DNA of 64,000 nucleotides from an uncultured Dokdonia sp. (GCF_947496725.1 NZ_CANMDS010000002.1:496001-560000), one strand, 5' to 3'. Shown: positions 32,893 to 42,041, counted from the first letter of the stretch. Notes: a model not told the origin generated them from the sequence alone. Numbers and translations: made by a program.

Positions 32893-33843
32893 ATGAAATC
32901 TAGAATACTCATTATTGGAGCTTGCGGCCAGATAGGGACTGAGCTTACACTTACATTAAGAAACAGATTTGGTGCAGATAAGGTAGTTGCCAGTGATATA
33001 CGCGAGGGTAATGAAGATATAATGGGCGAGGGCCACTTTGAACTACTTGATGCCACAGACCTTGCCGCTGTAGAAGATGTTATTTTTAGATATAAAGTAG
33101 ATACAGTCTATTTAATGGCAGCAATGCTTAGCGCTATTGCAGAGCGTTTTCCTGCAAAGGCGTGGCATCTCAATATGACTTCTCTCTTTAACGTGCTTAA
33201 TCTAGCAAAAGACAAAAAAATAAAAAAAGTGTTCTGGCCGTCTAGTATAGCTGTTTTTGGAGAAACTACACCTGCACAAGATACACCACAACTTACCGTT
33301 ATGGAGCCATCTACCGTATACGGGATTTCAAAACAAACAGGAGAGCGCTGGTGTGAGTATTATCATAATAAATATGACGTAGATGTACGTAGTATACGTT
33401 ACCCAGGCCTTATAAGTTATACAACAGAGCCAGGAGGTGGTACGACAGACTATGCTGTAGACATCTATCATAGAGCTTTAAAACACGGCCAGTACCGTAG
33501 CTTCCTTAATAAAGGAACAATATTACCTATGATGTATATGGATGATGCCATAAGGGCAACCATAGGTATTATGGATGCGCCAAAAAAGAATATAAAAGTA
33601 CGCTCATCATATAATCTAGCTGGAGTAAGTTATGCTCCAGAAGATGTTGCAGCAAGTATACAAAAGGTAATACCTAACTTTGAGATAAGCTATGAGCCAG
33701 ACTTTAGACAAGCCATTGCAGACTCGTGGCCAGAGTCTATAGATGACAGTGTTGCGCGCAAAGATTGGGGCTGGGAACATAAATTTGACCTAGATGCCAT
33801 CACAAAAATAATGCTCGATAATCTAGAAGAAAGATATAAATAA
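32893..33843 (+). CDS. tdh: L-threonine 3-dehydrogenase, SDR type
   Basis: Oxidises L-threonine to 2-amino-3-ketobutyrate with NAD+. The 316-aa extended SDR has the loop [11 protein letters not shown], the catalytic YGISK, and the block [27 protein letters not shown], which I recognise from SDR-type threonine dehydrogenases of Bacteroidota. The start is the ATG at 32893; an in-frame ATG at 32851 would translate through the palindrome and give a non-homologous LSRKR extension. Confidence 0.9.
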   Translation: MKSRILIIGACGQIGTELTLTLRNRFGADKVVASDIREGNEDIMGEGHFELLDATDLAAVEDVIFRYKVDTVYLMAAMLSAIAERFPAKAWHLNMTSLFNVLNLAKDKKIKKVFWPSSIAVFGETTPAQDTPQLTVMEPSTVYGISKQTGERWCEYYHNKYDVDVRSIRYPGLISYTTEPGGGTTDYAVDIYHRALKHGQYRSFLNKGTILPMMYMDDAIRATIGIMDAPKKNIKVRSSYNLAGVSYAPEDVAASIQKVIPNFEISYEPDFRQAIADSWPESIDDSVARKDWGWEHKFDLDAITKIMLDNLEERYK

Positions 33844-33853
33844 GCACACTTAC

Positions 33854-33991
33854 GTGAAAAAGAGAGACCTCCCCACAAAAGATTGTCCCGTTTGTAAACG
33901 TCCATTTACCTGGCGTAAAAAGTGGGAAAAAAACTGGGCAGAGGTCATTTATTGCAGCGAGCGCTGCCGAAGAAATAAAAACAGTGCGTAG
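33854..33991 (+). CDS. DUF2256 family zinc-ribbon protein
   Basis: 45-aa protein beginning with [22 protein letters not shown], then [20 protein letters not shown]. The two Cys pairs (CPVC and CSERC) and the [11 protein letters not shown] core are diagnostic of DUF2256, a tiny zinc-binding family of unknown function often found beside oxidoreductases or deoxyribodipyrimidine photolyase-like genes. It is 10 bases after tdh, and its stop overlaps the start of arfB by 8 bases, so the three genes look cotranscribed. Confidence 0.85.
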   Translation: MKKRDLPTKDCPVCKRPFTWRKKWEKNWAEVIYCSERCRRNKNSA

Positions 33992-34385
33992 AGAACAGCT
34001 CTTACAAGAACTATCATTTAAGGCTTCAAAGAGTAGTGGCCCAGGAGGGCAGCACGCAAATAAAACAAGTTCTAGAGTAGAGTTGAGCTGGTCGTTACCA
34101 GAAACCTTTGCCTTTACAGAAGAAGAAATAGTACGCCTTACTGATAAGCTTGCTCACAGACTCACTAAGGAAGGAGTGCTGCAGCTTGCTTCACAAGCGT
34201 CACGTAGCCAGCATAAAAATAAAGAGGATGTCATAAAGCGCTTTTTCTCTTTGCTAGAGGTTGCTATACAAGTACCTAAAGTGAGAAAGAAGAAACGGCC
34301 TTCTAAACTTGCCAAGCTAAAACGACTTAAAGCCAAAAAGGAACAGTCAGAAAAAAAGGCAAATCGCAAGCGCCCAGAGTTTTAG
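33984..34385 (+). CDS. arfB: Alternative ribosome-rescue factor ArfB
   Basis: 133-aa peptidyl-tRNA hydrolase that frees ribosomes stalled without a stop codon. The release motif GGQ is at residues 21-23 in [20 protein letters not shown], and the tail is very basic ([20 protein letters not shown]), as needed to enter the empty mRNA channel. The GTG start at 33984 lies inside the last codons of the DUF2256 gene, suggesting translational coupling. Confidence 0.93.
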   Translation: MRREQLLQELSFKASKSSGPGGQHANKTSSRVELSWSLPETFAFTEEEIVRLTDKLAHRLTKEGVLQLASQASRSQHKNKEDVIKRFFSLLEVAIQVPKVRKKKRPSKLAKLKRLKAKKEQSEKKANRKRPEF

Positions 34386-34404
34386 AAGAGCTGTTGTGGA
34401 AAAA

Positions 34405-34443
34405 TAAAAAGCCCTGTAAACAATGCGTTTACAAGGCTTTTTA
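34405..34443. terminator. Bidirectional terminator between arfB and azurin
   Basis: Stem AAAAAGCC.TGTAAAC / GTTTACA.GGCTTTTT with one mismatch and loop AATGC. Confidence 0.88.
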
Positions 34444-34460
34444 TTTTATAATAGTGTAGA

Positions 34461-34967
34461 TTACTCTACAATAAATTTTCCTTTCATAAGTCCTGAGTGC
34501 CCTGGGAAGCTACATATAAAATCATACGTTCCAGCCTCTGGAGCAGTAAAGGTTACAGTAGTAGACTGCCCACCACCTATCATCTTAGTATGAGCAATGA
34601 TTTGATCTTCATTTGCAATCCAGTCACCAGCTTCACCAGTTGCCGCCGCTGCTGCCGAAAATTCTGGAATAGATGTACCTGGCTTAAGTAGTACAAAGTT
34701 GTGACCCATTATTTTTTTGCCAATTTTTCCTGTATGACGAAAAGTAAGAGTCACTTCTTGACCAGCTTTTACTTTAAGTTCGCTCTTGTCATATTTCATC
34801 TGGTCATTTCCTGCAAGTGCAAGATTTACAGATTTTCCGTCATCCTTTTTGGTTGTCTTTTTTGAGCCTATTTTTACTGATTCTTTTTCAGTTTTTTTCT
34901 CTTCGCCGCCGCAGCTTATCATAAGTCCCGCAAGTGCAAGAGCAGCTATAATTCCTTTAAATTTCAT
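34461..34967 (-). CDS. azu: Azurin-type blue copper lipoprotein
   Basis: Periplasm-facing single-electron carrier. The 168-aa precursor has a lipoprotein signal MKFKGIIAALALAGLMISC (Cys19), a Lys/Glu-rich linker, and an azurin cupredoxin domain (about 45-168). The copper ligands are His89 (MGHNFVLL), Cys152, His157 and Met161 (CSFPGHSGLMKG); the +5/+4 spacing equals that of Pseudomonas azurin. Membrane-tethered azurins in Bacteroidota are thought to serve respiratory chains. Monocistronic. Confidence 0.94.
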   Translation of the reverse strand: MKFKGIIAALALAGLMISCGGEEKKTEKESVKIGSKKTTKKDDGKSVNLALAGNDQMKYDKSELKVKAGQEVTLTFRHTGKIGKKIMGHNFVLLKPGTSIPEFSAAAAATGEAGDWIANEDQIIAHTKMIGGGQSTTVTFTAPEAGTYDFICSFPGHSGLMKGKFIVE

Positions 34968-35015
34968 AGTAGTTCAGTTTAGTTTAAGTTTCTAAAGATA
35001 ATCAACAACAACTTT

Positions 35016-35984
35016 TTACTCAATATAATTTTTAAAAAAGTCAAAGGTTCGTAGCTCATTGTAATAATAATCACCTTTCATATAAAAGCCTACGTGACCT
35101 CCGTGATCTGGCATTTCTAAATGTAAGATGTCAGACTGTTTTGCTTGTTCTATAGGGTAGCAGTCACCGTGTAAAAAACTATCATTTTTCGCATTAAGGA
35201 TAAGAGTAGGTACTTTAATGTTTTTTATAAACTGAGCGCTACTCGCCTTTGCATAGTAATCTAGTGCATCTTCAAACCCGTGAGCCGGCGCCGTGTATAT
35301 GTCATCAAAAGATTGTAGGCTATCAATTTTTTTATAAGACTGCCTACTCATTTTCTCAGGAAAGCGAGACATTTTTTTTCGATACTTTGCACGCAAGTGT
35401 ACTAAAAAAGAGGTGCGATAAATGATGTTTTCTTTTTTTGATAATTGCTCAAGTGACATACGTAAATCTGCCGGTACACCTATGCAGGAGGCTGCTTTAA
35501 CTTCTGTAGGAATATTTTTATGCTCTCCAAGATATTTTAAAACAGCATTACCTCCTAAGCTCACACCGTAGAGACCTATTTTTGTATAATTACGCTCAAT
35601 AAGCGTCTGTATAACAAATGCAATATCACCTGTGTCACCACTATGATAAGACCGGTAGAGTCTATTTTGCACTCCACTACAACCTCTTAAATTTACGGCA
35701 ACCACATCGTACCCATTTGCACTCAATATTTTTGCAGTCCCAAGCATATATGGGCGTTGTGCGTCACCTTCTAAGCCGTGCATTAATACTGCAACCTTTT
35801 TACTTTTAGATGCAATTATGGCTTGTGTCCAGTCTATATCTATAAAGTCACCATCGGGAAGTTCTAAACGCTCTCTAGACTGTTTAACTCCGTTTACCCT
35901 TCTAATTTTTGCAGAGTAAATGGTAGAAAAATGAGCATCTTTAAAGAGTCCGCTTGCGCGAAAATTTGATGAAACTATAGGCAT
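35016..35984 (-). CDS. Alpha/beta hydrolase, YheT/EMB8 family
   Basis: 322-aa hydrolase. The oxyanion/lid blocks VLMHGLEGDAQRPYMLG and VAVNLRGCSGVQNRLYRSYHSGDTGDIAFV, then the nucleophile elbow GLYGVSLGGNAVLKYLGEH and the terminal MPDHGGHVGFY with the catalytic His, are those of the YheT/EMB8 group. Substrate unknown, probably an ester or lipid. Monocistronic. Confidence 0.9.
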   Translation of the reverse strand: MPIVSSNFRASGLFKDAHFSTIYSAKIRRVNGVKQSRERLELPDGDFIDIDWTQAIIASKSKKVAVLMHGLEGDAQRPYMLGTAKILSANGYDVVAVNLRGCSGVQNRLYRSYHSGDTGDIAFVIQTLIERNYTKIGLYGVSLGGNAVLKYLGEHKNIPTEVKAASCIGVPADLRMSLEQLSKKENIIYRTSFLVHLRAKYRKKMSRFPEKMSRQSYKKIDSLQSFDDIYTAPAHGFEDALDYYAKASSAQFIKNIKVPTLILNAKNDSFLHGDCYPIEQAKQSDILHLEMPDHGGHVGFYMKGDYYYNELRTFDFFKNYIE

Positions 35985-36203
35985 TTAGGGTATGTAGCTT
36001 TATATATTTAATATTTTGTAGTACAACATACTACTATCACAAAATTACATAATTATGAGAGGCTAAGACCTATGTATAGTTATTCTGTAAAAGCTTATTA
36101 AGATATTTTTATAGAAAACAACTGTACCTCAAAGAAGCGATTATTGTAATTTTACTCAAAGACAGTATTGTCATAAAACTGATTTAACCAGAACAATTTA
36201 TAT
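35985..36203. other. Intergenic region, 219 bp
   Basis: AT-rich divergent gap between the YheT-like hydrolase and the thioesterase. No open frame of note, no hairpin, and no clear TAnnTTTG box seen. Confidence 0.6.
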
Positions 36204-36680
36204 ATGTACACAAAAGAATTTGATATACGATGGAGTGATATTGATGCAAATCGTCACCTAGCAAACTCAGCTTACGTAAATTTTATGTCTCATACACGTA
36301 TGGGATTTATGATTGAGAATGGACTAAGCCAGAAGGAAATGGTACAACATAATATAGGTCCTGTAATTTTTCACGAGCAAATATTCTTTTTTAAAGAAGC
36401 CTTTCAAGGTAGACCTATCACCGTGACCTTTGAGTTAGGAGGAGCTAGTGAGGATGGTATGTTCTTTAAATTTGTACATAACTTTTACGACCATAAAGGA
36501 AGAAACCTTGCTCGCGGAAGTATGCAAGGAGCTTGGATAGATCTTACTACACGTAAAACTACTGGCCTGCCAGAGGCATTAATGCCTATGCTCGCAAACG
36601 CTCCCAAAACACCAGATTATAAAGTCTTAACAAAAGAAGATATGAGATCTCACGGGCAAGCGCCTAGAGATAGAGAGTAA
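36204..36680 (+). CDS. Acyl-CoA thioesterase, 4-hydroxybenzoyl-CoA thioesterase fold
   Basis: 158-aa hotdog-fold protein with the 4HBT pattern: FDIRWSDIDANRHLANSAYVNFMSHTRMGFM at residues 6-36, where the Asp in SDID is the usual catalytic residue, followed by HEQIFFFKEAFQGRPITVTFELGG. Probably hydrolyses an acyl-CoA; the acyl group is not predictable. Single gene with a shared terminator downstream. Confidence 0.88.
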   Translation: MYTKEFDIRWSDIDANRHLANSAYVNFMSHTRMGFMIENGLSQKEMVQHNIGPVIFHEQIFFFKEAFQGRPITVTFELGGASEDGMFFKFVHNFYDHKGRNLARGSMQGAWIDLTTRKTTGLPEALMPMLANAPKTPDYKVLTKEDMRSHGQAPRDRE

Positions 36681-36687
36681 TTAAAAA

Positions 36688-36720
36688 ATCATAGGAGCAG
36701 TATGATGCTGCTCCTATGAT
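36688..36720. terminator. Terminator between convergent genes
   Basis: 13-bp stem ATCATAGGAGCAG/CTGCTCCTATGAT, loop TATGATG. An A6 run on the left gives T6 for the minus-strand SnoaL gene. Confidence 0.88.
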
Positions 36721-36727
36721 TATACTG

Positions 36728-37096
36728 CTATTGTCCAGGCATATCATAAAAGAATTGCTCTTGAACAATTTTTCCATCCTTTACTTGATACACTGCTATT
36801 TCTGAAGATGTACTGCGTTGCCCGCTAGGCTTATGTGTAGTATCCATATCAAATCTAACAGAAAACCAGTTTTCTGCCACTGTAGGCTCACTTACAGTAG
36901 TGCTATGCACGTCAAAAGTGTTTTCCCACCATTCTCCTTTTTTTCCTACGGCTTCCATACCTTCAGATCTTGAGTGTTCTGCCCACGATGGTTCTAAACT
37001 CACAATATTTGGGCTATAAAGCTCTTTGTAACATCTATCATACTCGCCATTATTGCACCACTTTACTAAGTTATTTGCGATTTCTTGTGTTTTCAT
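36728..37096 (-). CDS. SnoaL-like (NTF2-fold) protein
   Basis: 122-aa cytoplasmic protein, start at MKTQEIANNLVKWCNNGEYDRCYKELYSPNIVSLEP. The NTF2-like fold is seen also in WFSVRFDMDTTHKPSGQRSTSSEIAVYQVKDGKIVQEQFFYDMPG. Related proteins include polyketide cyclases and ester-type isomerases, but most are uncharacterised. An upstream in-frame ATG (37156) would add an unlikely hydrophobic leader. Confidence 0.85.
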   Translation of the reverse strand: MKTQEIANNLVKWCNNGEYDRCYKELYSPNIVSLEPSWAEHSRSEGMEAVGKKGEWWENTFDVHSTTVSEPTVAENWFSVRFDMDTTHKPSGQRSTSSEIAVYQVKDGKIVQEQFFYDMPGQ

Positions 37097-37271
37097 AATA
37101 TATTGATTGTTAGGTTGTTCCTGTAAATATAGCGACCATATTAGTAAAATGAGCAAGAAAACACAGGCTAAAACTCATATTAAATGTTAAATTTTTAACA
37201 TAATTTATTATCTTGAGAGAAATTTATAAGACAGACAACTATATGTAATAGTTTGTTTTTTGAACTAGTTA

Positions 37272-38402
37272 CTAGTTCTTAAATGGAGTATGTTGTTTGT
37301 ATTCTGTCATTTTAATCTGACGCACAAAAGGTTTAAATAACATATTTGCAACTGTACGGCGGTGTTTTATATAACATCTAAGCTGTTCTGGCGTTGCACC
37401 TAGAGTACTTTTAATTTCAGATGCTGTTCTGCCTAAGTTGATTTCTTTCACCCCTAATGAGAGGCCTTGTCTTATATAATCATTAAGCATTCTTTGGTAG
37501 ATGGCATCTGTTTTATTAAAATCATAATCAAGCCCAATAAAATGTGCTTCTAGCACATCATTCACAATAAAAGCTGTTGAGAAGCCTACAAGCTCTCCAT
37601 CTTTACTGTAAGCAGTAAACCTTACTTGATCCTTAAAGGCCTCTTTAAGTAACGCATATGTCTCGATAGCTATAGGAACAGTATTAAAAACAGCTTTAGA
37701 TACTACGTTGTTATAAAGGCCTTGTAGCTTGTGTATGTTGTCTCTTATTTGTGTTGCTGTAAATGATGTACTAATAAGATGTTTACTTAACGTATCTGCA
37801 CGATTTACTTTTACTCTATATTTTGATTTGAGTGAAGCTTTATAGGTTTCAAAATCTTGCCACCTCACGGCAAGTCTCATATTAGGCTCTACCGTAAAAG
37901 ATTGAAAGTGTTCTTTCTCAGCAATGCTGGCAGAGGCATCTTCTTGGGCATTAAAATCTTTAAGAAAAAAGATGCGTGGTTTTTTTGGTGTGGAGAGCTT
38001 TTTTAGCTTTCGCGAAAGCGTATTGTAAATTCTTCTTTTATCGCTTCCAGTTTTTACATAGAGGCCATATGCTCCACTCAGAAAGATGTTTCCACATACT
38101 AGTATATGTGTTTTCTTACCACTCAAATAGCACTGTAAGCTACGAGCTAGTTGCTGGGTGAGAGGAAGCTTTTCTGTAGCAGTCTCAAGAGAGATATCTA
38201 TAGCTTGAGTTATGGCAAGCGCTACTGGCTTGTTGTCAAGGGCGATGATGAGATAGGTGTAGGTGATGAGCTTGTTTGCTCTCTCAAATGCCTGTAAAAA
38301 GGGTTTTGAAAAATAGATAGTTTCTTCACAATCAAGCGCTTTAAACACTTGATTATCTATATCGTTTATACTGCTGTAAGTTGTACAGGTGTAGCTAGGC
38401 AC
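37272..38402 (-). CDS. GNAT/FemAB-like acyltransferase
   Basis: 376-aa protein with two halves. The C-terminal half (about 185-330) resembles the BioF2-like/peptidogalycan GNAT domain: LKSKYRVKVNRAD, LVGFSTAFIVNDVLEAHFIGLDYDF, and LGVKEINLGRTASEIKSTLGATPEQLRCYI. The N-terminal half is a diverged GNAT-like domain (about 25-150), in which a palindrome copy (38006-38019) encodes LSRK in TLSRKLKKL. It overlaps the upstream transporter gene by 8 bases, so the two are cotranscribed. Substrate unknown. Confidence 0.7.
   Translation of the reverse strand: MPSYTCTTYSSINDIDNQVFKALDCEETIYFSKPFLQAFERANKLITYTYLIIALDNKPVALAITQAIDISLETATEKLPLTQQLARSLQCYLSGKKTHILVCGNIFLSGAYGLYVKTGSDKRRIYNTLSRKLKKLSTPKKPRIFFLKDFNAQEDASASIAEKEHFQSFTVEPNMRLAVRWQDFETYKASLKSKYRVKVNRADTLSKHLISTSFTATQIRDNIHKLQGLYNNVVSKAVFNTVPIAIETYALLKEAFKDQVRFTAYSKDGELVGFSTAFIVNDVLEAHFIGLDYDFNKTDAIYQRMLNDYIRQGLSLGVKEINLGRTASEIKSTLGATPEQLRCYIKHRRTVANMLFKPFVRQIKMTEYKQHTPFKN
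38006..38019. repeat. Palindrome copy 13 (coding)
   Basis: Exact GCTTTCGCGAAAGC inside the GNAT-like gene. On the minus strand it encodes LSRK, in the same peptide TLSRKL as in aat. Confidence 0.97.
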
Positions 38403-39288
38403 TTTGTTTTTTTCTTTTGGTACTTAAATATACGCCTAGGAAAATGAGTGATGCCGCTACAATGCGTATTGTGGTAAGAGAATCTGCTCCTAGTATGATA
38501 GCTACGAGTGTTGCGATAAGTGGTTGCAGATATATAAATGCTCCTATAGTAGAAGGTTTGAGCTGTCGCAGGGCAAATACATTAAATAGATATGTTAGGT
38601 ATGTGGTGCCTATTACTACAAACAGCATTACACCTATAACCGAAGGTGGTAAACTAGACCACTGTACTTCGAGAAATTGAGGTAATGCAATGGGTGCGTT
38701 TGTAAATACTGCTATTAAAAAAAACCATTTCATAAGTGTGACCGAGGCATATTTGGCCGTGAGTGGTTTTACTAAAATTAGATAGACGGAGTAGGCAATG
38801 GCATTAATTATAAACAGCGTGTTACCTAGAGGTATATTGGGCGCATTAGCTTGAGTTTTTGCGCCAAATAATATAAGAATAAGAGCTCCTACTAGGCCTA
38901 TAGCAATACCAGACCCTTTGAGCCAAGTGATTTTTTCTTTTAAAAATAAAGCCGATAGAATAAGAAGGATAACTGGAGATAGGGTGATGACCACACTACT
39001 GTTTATAGGAGTAGACAGCTGTAACCCCTTAAAAAACATAAGCATATTAATAGTCATCCCAAAAAGAGCACAAAGTATAATGCGCCACCAGTCTTTACGG
39101 TCAATCTTTTCTGAGGGTAAAAACAAGCTTGTAATCCAGAATAGTATCGCTGCGCCTAACACTCTAAGCATAATGAACCCATATGCCTCAATATAGGTGG
39201 GCATAAGATCTTTTGCCAGCGTGTGATTTACACCATATATAAAACTAGCGCCAAAGGCAGCAAGAAATGCGAGATGACGCTTGCTCAT
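38395..39288 (-). CDS. EamA/DMT-superfamily transporter
   Basis: 297-aa inner-membrane protein with about ten hydrophobic helices in two EamA repeats (about 8-145 and 155-290). It starts LAFLAAFGASFIYGVNHTLAKDLMP and includes INSSVVITLSPVILLILSALFLKEKITWLKGSGIAIGLVGALIL. Drug/metabolite exporter type; substrate unknown. It is the middle gene of a minus-strand run: 6 bases downstream of the ArsC-like gene and overlapping the GNAT-like gene by 8 bases. Confidence 0.9.
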   Translation of the reverse strand: MSKRHLAFLAAFGASFIYGVNHTLAKDLMPTYIEAYGFIMLRVLGAAILFWITSLFLPSEKIDRKDWWRIILCALFGMTINMLMFFKGLQLSTPINSSVVITLSPVILLILSALFLKEKITWLKGSGIAIGLVGALILILFGAKTQANAPNIPLGNTLFIINAIAYSVYLILVKPLTAKYASVTLMKWFFLIAVFTNAPIALPQFLEVQWSSLPPSVIGVMLFVVIGTTYLTYLFNVFALRQLKPSTIGAFIYLQPLIATLVAIILGADSLTTIRIVAASLIFLGVYLSTKRKKQSA

Positions 39289-39294
39289 AATAAA

Positions 39295-39651
39295 CTATGC
39301 TTTTGAAAATGCCTCAACAGCAGCAGCAACAACCTTCTTGCTATTACCTACAAATATTTGATTGTCTACAATCATAACCGGGCGCTTTAAAAAAGTGTAG
39401 TGTTCAAGTATAAGGTTTTTAAAATCTTCTTCAGAGAGAGATTGCTCGTTAAGACCACGTTTACGGTAGAGTTGCGCTCGTTTACTAAAAAGCGACTCAT
39501 AACTACCGCTCATTTCTTTCATAGCCACAACTTGCTCTTCTGTAAGAGGTTCGGTTTTAATGTCTTGTAATATAACATCACTAGACGGGTTTATTTCAGA
39601 AATAATGCGCTGGCAAGTATTGCAAGTAGCTAAGTGTATGATTTTTTTCAA
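39295..39651 (-). CDS. ArsC/Spx-like reductase family protein
   Basis: 118-aa thioredoxin-like protein of the ArsC family: MKKIIHLATCNTCQRII with Cys10 and Cys13, LQDIKTEPLTEEQVVAMKEM, and HYTFLKRPVMIVDNQIFVGN. The conserved cis-Pro loop KRPVM is present. It may be an arsenate reductase, but YffB/Spx-like proteins of this size are equally likely, and no other ars genes are seen. Confidence 0.85.
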   Translation of the reverse strand: MKKIIHLATCNTCQRIISEINPSSDVILQDIKTEPLTEEQVVAMKEMSGSYESLFSKRAQLYRKRGLNEQSLSEEDFKNLILEHYTFLKRPVMIVDNQIFVGNSKKVVAAAVEAFSKA

Positions 39652-39735
39652 AATATGGTGACTTATTAAATTACTTTACAAAATTACCATCTAACTTATC
39701 TAAAATGAATTATTTTTAGACAAAAATTACACAAT

Positions 39736-40200
39736 ATGATCTATACTTTTGATATCTGTCTTAAAAGTAGACAACTCTTAGAACGCTTTATAAAAAGTCA
39801 TACTACAGAGGAGCTCAACACGATTCCAGAAGGTTTTAATAATAACATTATATGGAATATAGGTCATAGCATCGCCACACAGCAACTTCTTACATACGGA
39901 CTGTCTGGGCTTAAACCTAGGCTTGATATGGCATTTATAGATCGCTATAGAAAAGGTACAAAGCCAGAAGGGCTAGTTACTCAAGAAGAGGTGGCACAAA
40001 TGCATACACTCTTGTTTACAACACTAGCAGAGTTACAAGAAGATTATGAAGCTGGACTTTTTAAAGACTTTAAAGAATACACATTATCTACTACGGGCGG
40101 TACACTTACTAACGTCGCAGAAGCTCTGGAATTTAATAATTATCACGAAGGCTTACACTTAGGGTGCGTTATACAGTTGTCAAAACTTCTTAAAAAGTAA
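39736..40200 (+). CDS. DinB-family protein
   Basis: 154-aa four-helix-bundle protein. The putative metal ligands are His in WNIGHSIATQQLL (about 44) and the pair in NYHEGLHLGCVIQL near the C-terminus. DinB_2 proteins are metal-dependent thiol transferases or of unknown function. The last 11 bases overlap the end of the convergent DUF3298 gene. Confidence 0.85.
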   Translation: MIYTFDICLKSRQLLERFIKSHTTEELNTIPEGFNNNIIWNIGHSIATQQLLTYGLSGLKPRLDMAFIDRYRKGTKPEGLVTQEEVAQMHTLLFTTLAELQEDYEAGLFKDFKEYTLSTTGGTLTNVAEALEFNNYHEGLHLGCVIQLSKLLKK

Positions 40201-40912
40201 GATAACTTTCCGCTTCGTTCCAAGGTATAGTAACCACCATATTTTCCGAATATAATGCGTCTACCTCTGCATAATTAAGAATAACACCGTCTTCGGTAAA
40301 TCCTATTTCTTGTAGGTTTTCATTAAATGTAAGTACATTAAATAAATGCTCTTGCTGCGGGTATTCTTTTGTGAAGTACGCTTTCGCGAAAGCGTAAAAA
40401 TCTTCTGTAAATAGTGCTTCTTTAGATAATAGCTCTCCGTTTTGTGGATTTAGGTTGAGGTAGTTTGCTGTGTCATACCCACTTGCGCCACCAGAAAATT
40501 GATAGGTATAGTGCACAATAGAGAGTAAATTATTAGTCCCATATGAGAGGGCTGTTTCTATTTGAATTTCGTGAGCATCAGAGAGCTCAGTAGTTTCGGG
40601 GTATGAAATTTGAGACTCATTAATATATAAGTCTATAGCATCTGTTATGCTAAGGTCTGGCACTTTAGAAGCATTATACAAAGTGGAAGTTGTCTTATCA
40701 AGAATCCACTTATTTGCAATGTCTTTTACTGTCTCTGGTGAAGAGAAAGTAATAATCTCAATATCTATATCTGGACAGGGTTGCGCGGCGCATATGTTTA
40801 TATCACTAGTTGTATAGTGAGTGCTGTTTGTTTCATAAACAATTTCTTTCTCACAACTTACAGTGGTGATAAAAAGAATAATAAGCAGCAGGGGAGCCAG
40901 ATGTTTTTTCAT
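40190..40912 (-). CDS. DUF3298/DUF4163-type lipoprotein
   Basis: 240-aa lipoprotein (signal MKKHLAPLLLIILFITTVSC, Cys20). The mature part has an N-terminal DUF4163-like region (about 45-140) and a C-terminal DUF3298-like region (about 140-235, YTYQFSGGASGYDTANYLNLNPQNGELLSKEALF ... VTIPWNEAESYL), as in the extracytoplasmic part of RsiV. A palindrome copy encodes AFAKA in the helix FYAFAKAYFTKEY. Function unknown. Confidence 0.85.
   Translation of the reverse strand: MKKHLAPLLLIILFITTVSCEKEIVYETNSTHYTTSDINICAAQPCPDIDIEIITFSSPETVKDIANKWILDKTTSTLYNASKVPDLSITDAIDLYINESQISYPETTELSDAHEIQIETALSYGTNNLLSIVHYTYQFSGGASGYDTANYLNLNPQNGELLSKEALFTEDFYAFAKAYFTKEYPQQEHLFNVLTFNENLQEIGFTEDGVILNYAEVDALYSENMVVTIPWNEAESYLTF
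40380..40393. repeat. Palindrome copy 14 (coding)
   Basis: Exact GCTTTCGCGAAAGC with TAC...GTA arms inside the DUF3298 lipoprotein gene, encoding AFAKA on the minus strand. Confidence 0.97.
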
Positions 40913-40943
40913 TAGATAAAAGTAGGGTTAAGGCTCCAATAAA

Positions 40944-40975
40944 AAAAGGCTACTCATATATATGAGTAGCCTTTT
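40944..40975. terminator. Terminator after the small T9SS cargo gene
   Basis: 15-bp stem AAAAGGCTACTCATA/TATGAGTAGCCTTTT with A and T tracts on the outside. It lies 31 bases beyond the 3' end of the choice-of-anchor cargo gene. Confidence 0.88.
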
Positions 40976-40984
40976 AAAAATTTT

Positions 40985-41010
40985 TAGCTTATAAAGCTTA
41001 TAAAGCTTAT
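40985..41010. repeat. Short tandem repeat of about 9 bp
   Basis: Nearly three tandem copies of AGCTTATAA/AGCTTATA run into the stop region of the minus-strand cargo gene. Possibly slippage-prone; no function evident. Confidence 0.6.
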
Positions 41011-41786
41011 TGCTTGATAAACTTGTAAGTTCCTGTTTGACCTTCTGCAGTTACTTGTACTAAGTAAGCGCCAGATTTTAAATCTGATACGTTTATAGCG
41101 TCAGAAAGAGCATCAATTCTTTGGTTTACTACTACTTGACCTAGTAAGTTCATTACTTTAACACTAGAGATTGTAGAAGCTGCTGTTACATTTAAAACGT
41201 CAGCCGCAGGGTTTGGAAACATTGAGAATCCGTTTATAGTATTTGATTCTGTAGATAGTGTTCCATCTATAGAAAAGGTATCTACACCTGCTCCCCAGGC
41301 CCAAGCCCCTTCGTCATCATATGTAAATCTTACTTGAAAAGCATCGTTTATAAATGAAGTAACATCTATTGCAGACTCCATTGTAGGTGCGATATCCGCA
41401 TCATCATATAATGCAATTTCTTGCCACTCTGCTCCATCCCAAACATCTACTTTAAGAAAACCATCGCCTATAAAGTCTTGTAAAGAATACTCATAAGTAA
41501 CAGATGCATCTGCATATTCTGTTAAGTCTATGGCAGGAGAAATAAGTTCTCCACCCCCTACACTCGCACTACCTGCACCATCATCATCAAAAATAGCTGC
41601 ATTTGAAGTAAAAGGATCTCCTGTAGGCATAGCTGGACTACCAAAAGCCCATTCTGCAGTACCACCTATAATGTTTGATGTCCATCCGTCAGGTAACGTA
41701 TCACCTTCAAAATCCTCTGTTTGGATTTGAGCATAGCTCGTTGTTGCAAATACCATAGAGGCAATAAAAAGAGTAATTTTTTTCAT
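41007..41786 (-). CDS. T9SS cargo with jelly-roll (choice-of-anchor J-like) domain
   Basis: 259-aa secreted protein: signal MKKITLFIASMVFATTSYAQ, then an acidic beta-sandwich (about 22-170, TEDFEGDTLPDGWTSNIIGG ... VRFTYDDEGAWAWGAGVDTFSI), then a type A C-terminal sorting domain (GFSMFPNPAADVLNVTAA ... SGAYLVQVTAEGQTGTYKFIKQ). Exported to the surface through the type IX system whose PorZ is encoded 4 kb away. It has no enzymatic motif; it may be adhesive or carbohydrate binding. Confidence 0.85.
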   Translation of the reverse strand: MKKITLFIASMVFATTSYAQIQTEDFEGDTLPDGWTSNIIGGTAEWAFGSPAMPTGDPFTSNAAIFDDDGAGSASVGGGELISPAIDLTEYADASVTYEYSLQDFIGDGFLKVDVWDGAEWQEIALYDDADIAPTMESAIDVTSFINDAFQVRFTYDDEGAWAWGAGVDTFSIDGTLSTESNTINGFSMFPNPAADVLNVTAASTISSVKVMNLLGQVVVNQRIDALSDAINVSDLKSGAYLVQVTAEGQTGTYKFIKQ

Positions 41787-41992
41787 ACTAAAATTGTTTA
41801 AGGTTACTAATGTGTTAAATATAAGTTATTTAATTAGCCAGAATATTTTATGGGAGTAGAAATTTGTCTTTTTTCGTTAAAGAGCATTATTCTTAGACTT
41901 ATTTGTAGACAAAAACCTACAAAAACAAATTAACAAACGTTAGTATGTTAAATCATTAGGTATTTAATAATTTTTCGAAGCGCTCAGCAGGG

Positions 41993-42021
41993 TTGTTTTT
42001 TACTATAGTTAAGTAGCTTTG
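41993..42021 (+). promoter_or_regulatory. Putative promoter of the cystathionine gamma-synthase gene
   Basis: TTG at 41993 and TAGCTTTG at 42014-42021, 18 bases apart, 20 bases before the ATG. It is one of the best Bacteroidota-type promoters in the window. Confidence 0.6.
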
Positions 42022-42041
42022 CAAGGTGCAAAAATCTACTT

